DNA of 64,000 nucleotides, taken from NCBI GenBank assembly GCA_036377675.1, contig DASUXY010000026.1:26245-90244 (forward strand), written 5' to 3'. How positions within the stretch are numbered: position 1 is the stretch's first letter; each line of letters opens with the position of its first letter. The translations under genes and the position numbers were made by a program. Positions 18,360 through 26,984 of this stretch are shown here, piece after piece. The notes below the pieces were generated by a model. That model saw only the letters and a list, made by a program, of their open reading frames with translations. It had not been told where the DNA came from and ran no database searches. The stretch is from DASUXY01 sp036377675 (GTDB lineage: Bacteria; Bacillota; Bacilli; Bacillales; Amphibacillaceae).

Positions 18360-19964
18360 TTACTCTTCAATATATACTTCTTGTAAATCAAAAACGTCTG
18401 TTGGTAATGTCTTTAATCCTTTCACTTTGTCACTCACACCATATAAGAACTCCTGATGGTGAATATAGAGCATTGGGGCAATATCTGCTAGCATTTCTTG
18501 TGCTTCTTTATACAACCCTAATCGTTGATCTGGATCCGATTCTTGACGTGCATCTTCTAGAATTTTGTCTAAGTCATCGTCTTTCGTGAATGTACGGTTT
18601 CCGGGGTCTCCAACATTTTCGGAGTGGAAAAGTGGATAAAGGGCATAATCCGCATCACCCGTTACTGTAGACCAGCCGAGGACGAACATGTCATGCTTTC
18701 CTTCAGCTGTTTGCTCAAGATAGGAACCCCACTCAAGCGTTTCTATTTCTACTTCAATGCCAAACTCCTCCAGTTGTGCTTGAATGTTTGTAGCCATATC
18801 GACACGTTCACGTTGATCATTTGTCCATAGTGTTGTTTTAAAGCCGTCTTCATAGCCTGCTTCTTTTAACAACTCTTTCGCTTTGTCTGGATCATATTCT
18901 AAACCATCGACACTTTCGTCATAACCTAATACGTCTGGTGCTAACGGTCCGGTCGCTGGAATTCCTACTCCATCATAAATACCGTCGATAATTTGATCCT
19001 TATCGATCGCCATGTTAATCGCTTGACGCACTTTTGGGTCGTCAAACGGTTCTTTTTCCATATTAAAACCGACATAGGATAAACTTACACTGGGCTGCTT
19101 ATGGACAAACAGTCCCTCCGTGTTCTCAACTTGATCGACATCAGACGGACTTAATGGGTCGGAAATGTGTGCATCCTCAGTCTCAAGTTCGGCAACACGC
19201 GTCAAATCTTCTTCAACGACTTTAAAGGTAACCGAATCGAGTAAAGCATTGTCTCCCCAATAATCTTCGTTTTTCACAAGGCGAACTTGTTCACCTGGCG
19301 TCCATTCATCGAATTTGAAATAGCTCGTACCAACAGGATTCTTATTAACGACAGAACCTGGTTCCTTTCCATCTTCCATCGCCGCATAATCTTCCTCAAT
19401 AACATCTAAAGAGACCATGGAGCCACCTCTATGGGCTAAATGTGCTGGTAATGGCGCAAATGGAAATTCAGTCTTAAATCTTACTGTATAATCATCAACG
19501 ACTTCAACTTCTTCAATCATCGTGTATAAAAATGCAACCGGAGAAGCGACATCTTCATCAAGGACTCGTTCAATATTTGCTTTTACGACTTCAGCATTGA
19601 AGTCTGATCCATCATGGAATTTTACCCCTTCACGAAGTTTGAACTCCCATATGTCGTCTTCAACAGCGTCCCAGCTTTCGGCAAGTCCTGGTTGAAGCTC
19701 CATATCTTCGTCTTGGTAAACGAGTGTTTCATAGATATTTTCCTGAACTTTACTGGATGGAGCATCATTTTCACCCGCAGGATCTAATGTAACGATATCA
19801 GCGTGTTCTGCAATGACAAGGTCGCCACCCTTATCACCAGGTTTTTCAGTCTTACCATCATCTGCAACATCTTCATCTGGGTCGCCTGCGCAAGCGACGA
19901 GAGTGAAGCTAAGCATGACGAGTAAAGCAATTAGTGAAAAGAATGACTTTTTTGATAGTTTCAC
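18360..19964 (-). CDS. Peptide-binding lipoprotein of second Opp system
   Basis: 534-residue family-5 solute-binding lipoprotein; lipobox LVAC followed by an acidic linker. Family landmarks: LVIAEHADIVTLDPAGEND, LREGVKFHDGSDF, VGTSYFKFDEWTPGEQVRLV and VRQAINMAIDKDQI. The sequence resembles dipeptide- or glutathione-type binding proteins (DppA/GsiB) more than AppA. GTG start with a GGGGGG ribosome-binding site. It is divergent from the permease-ATPase operon beginning at 20345, with back-to-back promoters. Substrate is inferred only from family. Confidence 0.88.
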   Translation of the reverse strand: MKLSKKSFFSLIALLVMLSFTLVACAGDPDEDVADDGKTEKPGDKGGDLVIAEHADIVTLDPAGENDAPSSKVQENIYETLVYQDEDMELQPGLAESWDAVEDDIWEFKLREGVKFHDGSDFNAEVVKANIERVLDEDVASPVAFLYTMIEEVEVVDDYTVRFKTEFPFAPLPAHLAHRGGSMVSLDVIEEDYAAMEDGKEPGSVVNKNPVGTSYFKFDEWTPGEQVRLVKNEDYWGDNALLDSVTFKVVEEDLTRVAELETEDAHISDPLSPSDVDQVENTEGLFVHKQPSVSLSYVGFNMEKEPFDDPKVRQAINMAIDKDQIIDGIYDGVGIPATGPLAPDVLGYDESVDGLEYDPDKAKELLKEAGYEDGFKTTLWTNDQRERVDMATNIQAQLEEFGIEVEIETLEWGSYLEQTAEGKHDMFVLGWSTVTGDADYALYPLFHSENVGDPGNRTFTKDDDLDKILEDARQESDPDQRLGLYKEAQEMLADIAPMLYIHHQEFLYGVSDKVKGLKTLPTDVFDLQEVYIEE

Positions 19965-20035
19965 GATCCATACCCCCCATATTTTTGTTATTTCACTCTA
20001 TTTATCGAGTAAAATAAAGATTGAACCCCTAATTT

Positions 20036-20064
20036 AATATACCTAAAAAAAGTAAAAATTACAA
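20036..20064 (-). promoter_or_regulatory. Promoter of the binding-protein gene
   Basis: Minus strand TTGTAA (complement of 20059-20064), 17-base spacer, TATATT (complement of 20036-20041). Confidence 0.6.
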
Positions 20065-20084
20065 GATACTACCCTTTGTTGATA

Positions 20085-20112
20085 TTGTAAAATGATACAA
20101 AGATGATATAAT
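20085..20112 (+). promoter_or_regulatory. Promoter of second opp operon
   Basis: TTGTAA (20085-20090), 16-base spacer, extended -10 TGATATAAT ending at 20112. The 230-base leader up to 20344 shows no clear riboswitch or small gene. Confidence 0.6.
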
Positions 20113-20344
20113 TAGTTATAGTATATTGGGTGTATTTTATGATCATCCGGCAATACGATTGGCAGAAAAAAAACTGTATTTGGGTATAAAGACTTAACTC
20201 GAATGCCTAATCTACTATTCTTTTATTACTGTTAATACCACGGTTACGTAGAAAACTTTGGTGGATTTCCGTATTTAAATCCAATCTAAACGACTGGATC
20301 AAAAAGAGAATAATGATTCTGTTGAGAAAGGATGTAATCAGATC

Positions 20345-21241
20345 ATGAGGGAACCAGCAACTGAAATGATATCAATAGAAAAGAAGCCTGCGAATCCTTT
20401 AATTCAAACTTGGAAAATCTTTTTTAAAAAGTTACGAAAAAACAGGGCCGCTATGGTGGGCGGTTTTTTTATCGTGTTTTTTATCATTACAGCGATCGTC
20501 GGACCGTACTTTACACCGTATGCACCGGAGACGACCGATGTCGTTAATAAATTAGCGCCACCTTCAGCCGATCACTGGTTTGGCACTGACCATCACGGTA
20601 GAGATATTTTTTCACGCATCATTCATGGAATGTCAATTACGCTTTATGTCGGATTTGCTTCCGTTATATTAGGTGCGACAGTTGGTGTCGTGTTAGGAAT
20701 TATTTCTGGTTATTATGGTGGGCGGATCGATACAATTATTATGAGAACGATGGACGTATTATTAGCTTTTCCAGGAATTTTATTAGCATTAGCCATTGTT
20801 AGTGTTCTCGGTGGAAGCTTGCAAAACGTCATTATTGCCGTTGCCATTTCATCAGTACCTGTTTTTGCTCGGATTGTGAGAGGATCTACGTTAGCTGTTA
20901 AACAATTAGAATATATTGATGCTGTCCGAGCATTAGGTGCGAGTGATTTTCGGATCATTTTCAAACATATTTTACCGAACGTTTCTTCACCGATTATTGT
21001 CCAAGCAACGTTAAGTATTGCGACAGCAATCTTATCTGCAAGTGGTCTTTCCTTCCTTGGACTTGGTGCTCAACCACCGACTCCTGAATGGGGAGCAATG
21101 CTCAGCGATGGGCGTAACTACTTATATAATGCCCCACACGTTGCCCTTTATCCTGGAATTATGATCGTTCTTATCGTCTTGGCGTTTAATATACTTGGGG
21201 ACGGATTAAGAGATGCACTTGATCCAAAAATGAAAAACTAA
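20345..21241 (+). CDS. Peptide ABC permease, OppC/DppC type
   Basis: 298 residues, six membrane segments; the OppC loop is WFGTDHHGRDIFSRIIHGM and the EAA motif RALGASDFRIIFKHILPN. AAAGGATG lies about ten bases before the ATG. First gene of a C-B-D-F operon; OppB normally precedes OppC, so the order is reversed. The partner binding protein is encoded divergently. Confidence 0.92.
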   Translation: MREPATEMISIEKKPANPLIQTWKIFFKKLRKNRAAMVGGFFIVFFIITAIVGPYFTPYAPETTDVVNKLAPPSADHWFGTDHHGRDIFSRIIHGMSITLYVGFASVILGATVGVVLGIISGYYGGRIDTIIMRTMDVLLAFPGILLALAIVSVLGGSLQNVIIAVAISSVPVFARIVRGSTLAVKQLEYIDAVRALGASDFRIIFKHILPNVSSPIIVQATLSIATAILSASGLSFLGLGAQPPTPEWGAMLSDGRNYLYNAPHVALYPGIMIVLIVLAFNILGDGLRDALDPKMKN

Positions 21242-21257
21242 CGAAGGGGTGCAATGC

Positions 21258-22214
21258 ATGCTTACTTATATTATTAGACGTTTACTACAAACCATACCCG
21301 TCATTATTGGGGTTTCTTTAATTGTTTTTAGTTTGATGCACCTAATTCCAGGCGATCCAGCTCAAATCATGGCTGGTGAAAGTGCACCTAAGGAGCAAGT
21401 CGAAAACATACGGGAACGGTTAGGTTTAAACGATTCATACCCCGTACAGTATTGGAATTATATTCGTGATGCCGCTAAGGGGGACCTCGGAAGCTCGATT
21501 CGAAGCGGACGGGACGTTACAGAAGAAATTGGTGGACGCTTTTGGGTGACTGTCGAATTAGCGATTTACAGTACAGCGTTAAGTGTCTTTCTCGGTTTAA
21601 TTGCTGGAATCGTCTCGGCCACTAAAAAGTATTCGTGGCAAGACGTCACGCTGATGGTTCTTGCACTCTTTGGACTATCGATGCCGAACTTCTGGCTCGG
21701 ATTAATGTTGATTAAATGGTTTGCGATCGGTTTTGATTTACCATCTTGGATTCCATTTATTGAAAATACAAGTTGGTTTAAACCATCAGGCTGGGGAAGC
21801 TTTCAACAAGTCGTTTTACCAGTCATAACACTTGGAACTGGGGGAGCTGCTATTATTGCCCGAATGACGAGATCGAGTATGCTTGAAGTCATTGACCAAG
21901 ACTACATTCGAACAGCTCGTGCAAAAGGGGCAAAAGAAAGAGTCGTTATTTATCGACACGCCTTAAAAAACGCCTTAATTCCAGTAGTAACCGTTGTCGG
22001 ACTCCAATTTGGAGCACTGTTAGGTGGAGCTGTTTTGACAGAGACCGTTTTTGCCATCAATGGGCTCGGAAAATTAATTATCGATGCCATTCAGGCTCGT
22101 GACTTCCCAGTTGTCCAAGGCTCTGTTCTCGTCGTATCACTGCTCTTCGTTCTCGTCAATATGATTGTGGATATCACGTATCGTTACTTGAATAAGCGAA
22201 TTGACTTAAATTAG
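21258..22214 (+). CDS. Peptide ABC permease, OppB/DppB type
   Basis: 318 residues. N-terminal FSLMHLIPGDPAQIMAGE and LGLNDSYPVQYWNYIRDA are OppB/DppB/GsiC signatures; the EAA loop is RAKGAKERVVIYRHALKNAL. The ATG at 21258 is six bases after AAGGGGTG; the in-frame GTG at 21249 overlaps that site. Confidence 0.92.
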   Translation: MLTYIIRRLLQTIPVIIGVSLIVFSLMHLIPGDPAQIMAGESAPKEQVENIRERLGLNDSYPVQYWNYIRDAAKGDLGSSIRSGRDVTEEIGGRFWVTVELAIYSTALSVFLGLIAGIVSATKKYSWQDVTLMVLALFGLSMPNFWLGLMLIKWFAIGFDLPSWIPFIENTSWFKPSGWGSFQQVVLPVITLGTGGAAIIARMTRSSMLEVIDQDYIRTARAKGAKERVVIYRHALKNALIPVVTVVGLQFGALLGGAVLTETVFAINGLGKLIIDAIQARDFPVVQGSVLVVSLLFVLVNMIVDITYRYLNKRIDLN

Positions 22215-22276
22215 TCATATGGGTCGTTTCTTAACATGATAGTTGAAAAGACCGCTTACTTGAAAGGTGTGAAACT

Positions 22277-23314
22277 ATGGTCACCAAATCAGATTCAACA
22301 GAGAACATTTTAGAAATTAATGATTTAAGAACTTCCTTTTTTACAGAGGATTTAGAAGTAAAAGCCGTTGACGGCGTATCATTTACAATACCAAAAGGTA
22401 AAACTGTCGGACTCGTTGGTGAATCAGGATCCGGAAAAAGTATTACTTCTTTATCGATTCTCCAACTCGTCGATGCTCCTGGAAAAATCGTCGGTGGTGA
22501 AATTAATTTTAAAGGTGAAAATCTACTTGATAAATCAGAAGCAGAAATGCGAAAAATTCGTGGTAAAGAGATCTCGATGGTTTTCCAAGAACCAATGACA
22601 TCGTTAAACCCAACATATACGGTCGGCCAGCAAATTGGTGAATCATTTATGATCCATGATAAGGTAAGCAAAAAGGAAGCGTATAAACGCTCATTAGAGA
22701 TGTTAAAACTCGTCGGCATCCCTTCCCCAGAAAAGCGTATCGATCAATATCCGCACGAACTATCTGGTGGAATGAGACAGCGTGTGATGATTGCTATTGC
22801 TCTCGCTGGTAATCCTGAATTGCTAATCGCTGATGAACCGACGACAGCACTTGACGTAACGATTCAAGCGCAAATCTTAGAGCTGATTAAAGATTTACAA
22901 GAGCGATTGAATATGTCTGTTTTACTCATTACCCATGACTTAGGTGTCGTAGCGGAAACATGTGACTACGTCGCCGTCATGTACAGTGGAAAAATCGTCG
23001 AATATGCGGACGTACGATCTATTTTTAACAATCCACAACATCCATATACGGTAGGCTTAATTCATTCTCTTCCGCCGCATGATCGGGATATCGAAGGAGA
23101 TTTACCTGTAATTAAAGGTGCCGTACCAAGCCCTAGTGAAATGCCAGAAGGGTGTCGATTTGCACCCCGCTGTCCATTTGCTAGCGAGATTTGCAACACG
23201 TTACCACAGTTGAAGACGGATGAACGAGGTAACCAAGTGAGATGCTGGATTTATACAGACGAATGGGATGGGGATCCGGAGGTGAATGTACGTGAAAAAG
23301 AAAGAACTTCTTAA
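22277..23314 (+). CDS. Peptide ABC ATPase, OppD/DppD type
   Basis: 345 residues. Walker A GESGSGKSITSLS, signature LSGGMRQRVMIAIAL, Walker B LLIADEPTTALD, H-loop THDL; C-terminal cysteine motif GCRFAPRCPFASEIC. The ribosome-binding site is GAAAGGTG. Its 3' end overlaps the start of the next gene by about 23 bases. Confidence 0.94.
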   Translation: MVTKSDSTENILEINDLRTSFFTEDLEVKAVDGVSFTIPKGKTVGLVGESGSGKSITSLSILQLVDAPGKIVGGEINFKGENLLDKSEAEMRKIRGKEISMVFQEPMTSLNPTYTVGQQIGESFMIHDKVSKKEAYKRSLEMLKLVGIPSPEKRIDQYPHELSGGMRQRVMIAIALAGNPELLIADEPTTALDVTIQAQILELIKDLQERLNMSVLLITHDLGVVAETCDYVAVMYSGKIVEYADVRSIFNNPQHPYTVGLIHSLPPHDRDIEGDLPVIKGAVPSPSEMPEGCRFAPRCPFASEICNTLPQLKTDERGNQVRCWIYTDEWDGDPEVNVREKERTS

Positions 23315-24305
23315 AGTAAAAGACCTCAAACAATACTTTCCGATTAAAGGAGGGCTCCTCGGCCGAACAGTAAATGTTGTGAAGGCCGTTGACGGGATTT
23401 CTTTTATTGTTTATGAAGGTGAAACTCTTAGCATCGTCGGTGAATCAGGCTGTGGAAAGTCAACAACAGGAAGAGCCATCTTACGTCTTGATGAACCGAC
23501 GAGTGGCGAAATCGAATTTGATGGTGAAAACCTCTTGGCATTGAATAAGCGACAAATGCGCAAAAAAAGAAAAGATTTACAAGTCATTTTCCAAGATCCG
23601 TATGGGTCGCTAAACCCGAGACAAACGATTCGGCAAATTCTTACTGAAGCGATGGAGATTCAAAATTCGGTGCCAAAAAAAGAACGGCCCCAACGAATTT
23701 TAGAATTAATGAAAACAGTCGGCTTAAATGCTCAGCAAATCGATCGCTTCCCACATGAGTTTAGTGGTGGGCAACGTCAACGAGTTGGGATTGCTCGTGC
23801 TTTATCGGTAAACCCAAAATTAATAATCGCAGATGAAGCTGTCTCAGCTCTGGATGTGTCGATTCAAGCCCAAGTGATTAACTTACTGAAAAAATTACAG
23901 CGTGATTTTAAACTGACATATTTATTCATTTCCCATGACTTAGGTGTTGTCCGTCACATATCTGATCGAATTATCGTTATGTATTTAGGAAAAATCGTCG
24001 AGATTGCTAATAAAAAAGATTTATTTACGAGCCCTAAACATCCGTATACAAAATCGCTTCTTTCCGCTATTCCGAGTATCGACCCAGATAAGAAAAAAGA
24101 ACGGATTATTTTAAAAGGAGACGTACCTTCTCCCATCGATCCTCCAACAGGTTGCCGGTTCCATACGCGCTGTCCATTTGCAACGGAAAAATGTGCAGCT
24201 GAAGAACCGGTATTACAACAGGAGGAAAGCATGAAAGAAGGACATCAAGCCGCTTGCCATTATATAGAAGAAATTGAAGCGGGACTCCATCAACCGACAC
24301 GTTAA
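23292..24305 (+). CDS. Peptide ABC ATPase, OppF/DppF type
   Basis: 337 residues counted from GTG. Walker A GESGCGKSTTGRA, Q-loop QDPYGSLNPRQ, signature FSGGQRQRVGIARAL, Walker B LIIADEAVSALD (the usual Pro is Ala), H-loop SHDL, C-terminal GCRFHTRCPFATEKC. The GTG at 23292 is preferred because GGAGG lies nine bases ahead; the ATG at 23286 is immediately behind that site. Confidence 0.93.
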   Translation: MKKKELLKVKDLKQYFPIKGGLLGRTVNVVKAVDGISFIVYEGETLSIVGESGCGKSTTGRAILRLDEPTSGEIEFDGENLLALNKRQMRKKRKDLQVIFQDPYGSLNPRQTIRQILTEAMEIQNSVPKKERPQRILELMKTVGLNAQQIDRFPHEFSGGQRQRVGIARALSVNPKLIIADEAVSALDVSIQAQVINLLKKLQRDFKLTYLFISHDLGVVRHISDRIIVMYLGKIVEIANKKDLFTSPKHPYTKSLLSAIPSIDPDKKKERIILKGDVPSPIDPPTGCRFHTRCPFATEKCAAEEPVLQQEESMKEGHQAACHYIEEIEAGLHQPTR

Positions 24306-24472
24306 TGACAACAAAACGCTCTCAGACTCCATACTGAGGCGTTTTTTATATACATATTCTTTGCCGATTGGGATATTTCCTGTAACCAATCGTCATACAT
24401 GCATTTTGATTGCTTCAACAGTCGCGATATGTTACATAATAACTGATCGACACTAGAAGCCGTATGTGACAT
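24302..24472 (-). CDS. Possible 56-residue small protein
   Basis: Unrecognised frame starting MSHTASSVDQLLCNISRLLK with AGAGGTGG seven bases upstream, a good ribosome-binding site. The first 45 residues look like an amphipathic helix-rich protein. Its 3' end runs antisense through the opp terminator and meets the oppF stop, which argues against it. Could be a real small gene, a truncated one, or chance. Confidence 0.3.
   Translation of the reverse strand: MSHTASSVDQLLCNISRLLKQSKCMYDDWLQEISQSAKNMYIKNASVWSLRAFCCH
24313..24348 (+). terminator. Terminator of second opp operon
   Basis: Stem ACGCTCTCAG / CTGAGGCGT with a short loop and TTTTTT tail. Confidence 0.88.
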
Positions 24473-24502
24473 GATTCCACCTCTAGAAAGAAGGGATGTA
24501 GC

Positions 24503-24754
24503 ATGAAGGGACTCGTCATGATTGAAGTATGTGAAGGAAATGAATTAAATACACTTGACATCGAAGATATTTTGGAAAGTGAATATCCAGAAGTCGCTGT
24601 CTTAATCAATGAGTGTCTATCTTTTTGTGGATTGTGCCGTGTCAGACCGTTTGCACTCGTGAACAATAAACGAGTTTTTGGAAAAACACGTGAAGATTGC
24701 TTGAACAACATTTACAAAGCTATTAAAAAAGAACTAGCTACACTCCAGTCATAA
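24503..24754 (+). CDS. DUF1450 small protein (YuzB-like)
   Basis: 83 residues. The CLSFCGLCRVRPFALVNNKR segment is the DUF1450 signature (Cys-x3-Cys-x2-Cys then FALV), also seen in YuzB; the C-terminus forms a helix. The cysteine cluster may bind metal or act in redox chemistry, but function is unknown. AAGGGATG is the ribosome-binding site. Monocistronic with its own terminator. Confidence 0.75.
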   Translation: MKGLVMIEVCEGNELNTLDIEDILESEYPEVAVLINECLSFCGLCRVRPFALVNNKRVFGKTREDCLNNIYKAIKKELATLQS

Positions 24755-24771
24755 CTAGTTCTTTCTTTTTT
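24729..24771 (+). terminator. Terminator of DUF1450 gene
   Basis: Stem AAGAACTAG / CTAGTTCTT; the left arm lies inside the coding region; tail TCTTTTTT. Confidence 0.8.
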
Positions 24772-24831
24772 ACTCTATTTACAAACATTTTGCCGATCTT
24801 ATGTAGACGTCTTCTTTTTCCCCTTCGTTCC

Positions 24832-25209
24832 CTATTTCTTATGAGCAATGACATCCATTTCTACGAGAACATCTTTCGGTAAACGACTGACTTCAACGGT
24901 CGCTCGCGCTGGATAAGGTTGTTGTAAATATGATCCATAAATGTCATTGACGAGTGTAAAGTCATCCATCGATGATAAAAAGATCGTAAATTTGACGACT
25001 TGTGAAAAGTCAGTACCTGCTTTTTTTAAAATGGCTTGTAAATTGGCTAACACTTGTTTCGTCTGTGCTTCAACTCCTTCAACGACTTCACCTGTTTCAG
25101 GTTGAATCCCAATCTGTCCTGATACGAAAACAAAATCACCCGCTTCAATCGCTTGTGAATATGGACCAATCGCCGCTGGGGCTTGATCTGTATGAATTTC
25201 TTTTAACAT
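24832..25209 (-). CDS. ridA: RidA family enamine/imine deaminase
   Basis: 125 residues, full length. RidA hydrolyses reactive 2-aminoacrylate released by PLP enzymes; it is a cytosolic trimer. Signatures: IGPYSQAIEAGDFVFVSGQIG and the C-terminal PYPARATVEVSRLPKDVLVEMD, with the conserved Arg (R105 of E. coli) in ARATVEV. GAGGAGG precedes the ATG. In B. subtilis the homologue YabJ sits near purR; here it stands alone. Confidence 0.93.
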   Translation of the reverse strand: MLKEIHTDQAPAAIGPYSQAIEAGDFVFVSGQIGIQPETGEVVEGVEAQTKQVLANLQAILKKAGTDFSQVVKFTIFLSSMDDFTLVNDIYGSYLQQPYPARATVEVSRLPKDVLVEMDVIAHKK

Positions 25210-25398
25210 TTCATTTTCCTCCTCATCATAGTCATTCTCTCTTTAGCATTCGATAGTTAATTATTTCTATCATAACACGTCTTGGATTCATATGCTCTTC
25301 TTCTCTTCCAATCTTCGCCCGCCCATGTCTTTATGCGTAACCACAATACTAACATGAGCATTATCCACATGATGATCCGATAAGAAGAGCGTTTTTTA

Positions 25399-25439
25399 CT
25401 ATATTTAGCATTTAAAAAGAGATTTTATACTAAATATAG
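25399..25439. repeat. Inverted repeat CTATATTTAG / CTAAATATAG
   Basis: Perfect 10-base arms at 25399-25408 and 25430-25439, 21 bases apart, next to the DnaA boxes. The right arm with flanking bases (TTTTATACTAAATATAGA, 18 bases) occurs again at 62463-62480. Confidence 0.5.
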
Positions 25440-25441
25440 AG

Positions 25442-25484
25442 TTATCCTCACAATTATCCACAATCTGTGGATAATTTATTCACA
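25442..25484. promoter_or_regulatory. Cluster of four DnaA boxes
   Basis: TTATCCTCA (25442-25450, one mismatch), TTATCCACA (25454-25462, perfect), TGTGGATAA (25466-25474, perfect, inverted) and TTATTCACA (25476-25484, one mismatch), starts 12, 12 and 10 bases apart. The consensus is TTATNCACA. There is no dnaA/dnaN neighbourhood, so this is not oriC; it resembles a DnaA-box cluster that titrates DnaA or controls a gene. The central pair is also a hairpin behind the MATE gene, but lacks a T-run. Confidence 0.75.
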
Positions 25485-25495
25485 GAACTCACAAC

Positions 25496-26833
25496 TTACT
25501 GCTGTTGAAAAAGTTCTTTCTTTCGCCATTTTCCAAAACGGAAATATAAAAAAGCAATTAAACTACTCACAACAAAGCTCGTTCCCATCCCAATCGCGAT
25601 TCCAGATTCGCCGAAGAAGTGAGCGAAAAGCTTCGTCAATGGAAAACGCAATACCCAAAATGAGATTAAATTCAACGCCAGAACTTGATACATTGCACCA
25701 GATGCACGAACAATACCATTCAAAATAAAGTTAATTCCTAAAAACGGATAGCATAAAGCGATGATTTGCAAATACGTCGCTCCAAAGGATACAGCCTCTC
25801 GTTCTTGAATAAAAAGGCGTACACCATAATGAGCAAACAAGACGACAAAAATTCCGATTGCAAGCATCACCGAGAAATTGTACAAGACGCCATAGATGGC
25901 AATTTTACGAACGCGCTTCCAATTTTGTACTCCAATATTTTGTCCAGCCATACTACTCACCGCTGTACCGAGGGCATGAGCAGGCAACATAATGACACTG
26001 TCCAATCGTTGTGCGGCTCCAAATCCGCCGACGACACTGGCACCGAATGTCGTCACGACACTCATAATCGCAGCTGAACCAGCCGAAATGACTGCCATTT
26101 GTAGCCCTGATGGAATACCTAAGTGTAAAATTAAACCGACTTCTCGTAACGAAGGAAGATGAGGAATCGTAAACGGGGCGAGCTTCCGACGCAACACGGT
26201 AATGACTCCATAAATGAATGCAACTCCTTGGGAAACAATCGTTGCATAAGCTGCTCCTTCAATCCCCCAATTAAAACCGGCGATAAATAACGGATCAAGA
26301 ACGGTATTCAACGCCACAGCAAGCATAACAAAACGTAGTGGTGTTTTACTATCCCCTAAAGCACGTAATACCGTACTGATAAAATTGTAGCCAAATAAAA
26401 ATAACATTCCTAAAAAGTTAATTTGTAAATACGCATTCGCCCCGGCCATCATCGACTTAGGAATTCCTAATAACTGTAACAGTTGCTCTGAAAATATAAA
26501 ACCAAGCCCACTCAGTCCAAATGACATAACGGTTAAAATAACAACAAAAGCGTTTAAATACCTTCGTAAACCGTCTTCATCTTTACGACCCTTTTGTTGA
26601 GATAAGATTGTTAAAGCTGCATTATTCATACCGATGACAAAAGATAAAACGATAAAAATGATCGTTCCAGACACCGCAACAGACCCTAAAGCATTTGCTC
26701 CAAGTAAATTACCAATCCACAAACTATCGACAAATTGATAAGACGTTTGTAATAGATTCGTTAGCATAATTGGAGCTGAAAAAACAATCAATTGTTTCCA
26801 TATATTCCCCTCTGTAAAATCATGCTGTTTCAT
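25496..26833 (-). CDS. MATE family multidrug exporter
   Basis: 445 residues with 12 predicted membrane segments in two homologous halves. FSAPIMLTNLLQTSYQFVDS at the N-terminus and the second-half LGIPSGLQMAVISAGSAAI are typical of the NorM/MATE superfamily. Predicted Na+- or H+-driven efflux of cationic compounds. The ATG has AAAGGTTGTGA upstream. Divergent from the acyl-CoA ligase gene. Substrate unknown. Confidence 0.88.
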   Translation of the reverse strand: MKQHDFTEGNIWKQLIVFSAPIMLTNLLQTSYQFVDSLWIGNLLGANALGSVAVSGTIIFIVLSFVIGMNNAALTILSQQKGRKDEDGLRRYLNAFVVILTVMSFGLSGLGFIFSEQLLQLLGIPKSMMAGANAYLQINFLGMLFLFGYNFISTVLRALGDSKTPLRFVMLAVALNTVLDPLFIAGFNWGIEGAAYATIVSQGVAFIYGVITVLRRKLAPFTIPHLPSLREVGLILHLGIPSGLQMAVISAGSAAIMSVVTTFGASVVGGFGAAQRLDSVIMLPAHALGTAVSSMAGQNIGVQNWKRVRKIAIYGVLYNFSVMLAIGIFVVLFAHYGVRLFIQEREAVSFGATYLQIIALCYPFLGINFILNGIVRASGAMYQVLALNLISFWVLRFPLTKLFAHFFGESGIAIGMGTSFVVSSLIAFLYFRFGKWRKKELFQQQ

Positions 26834-26984
26834 CGAGCAATCACAACCTTTTCATGACTCTCATTTTATCATAGCATGTTTAACGAACACTGACGAAATA
26901 AAATTGCGAATCATTTATTCCAATAGTTTGAATTGTGTGATATTATAAATAAAACATTCAAACCTATAGAGGAGCTGGTTGCCT

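Noticed and set aside
25442..25484. Origin of replication
   Set aside because: Good DnaA boxes but no dnaA/dnaN/gyrB neighbourhood, and flanking genes are ordinary.
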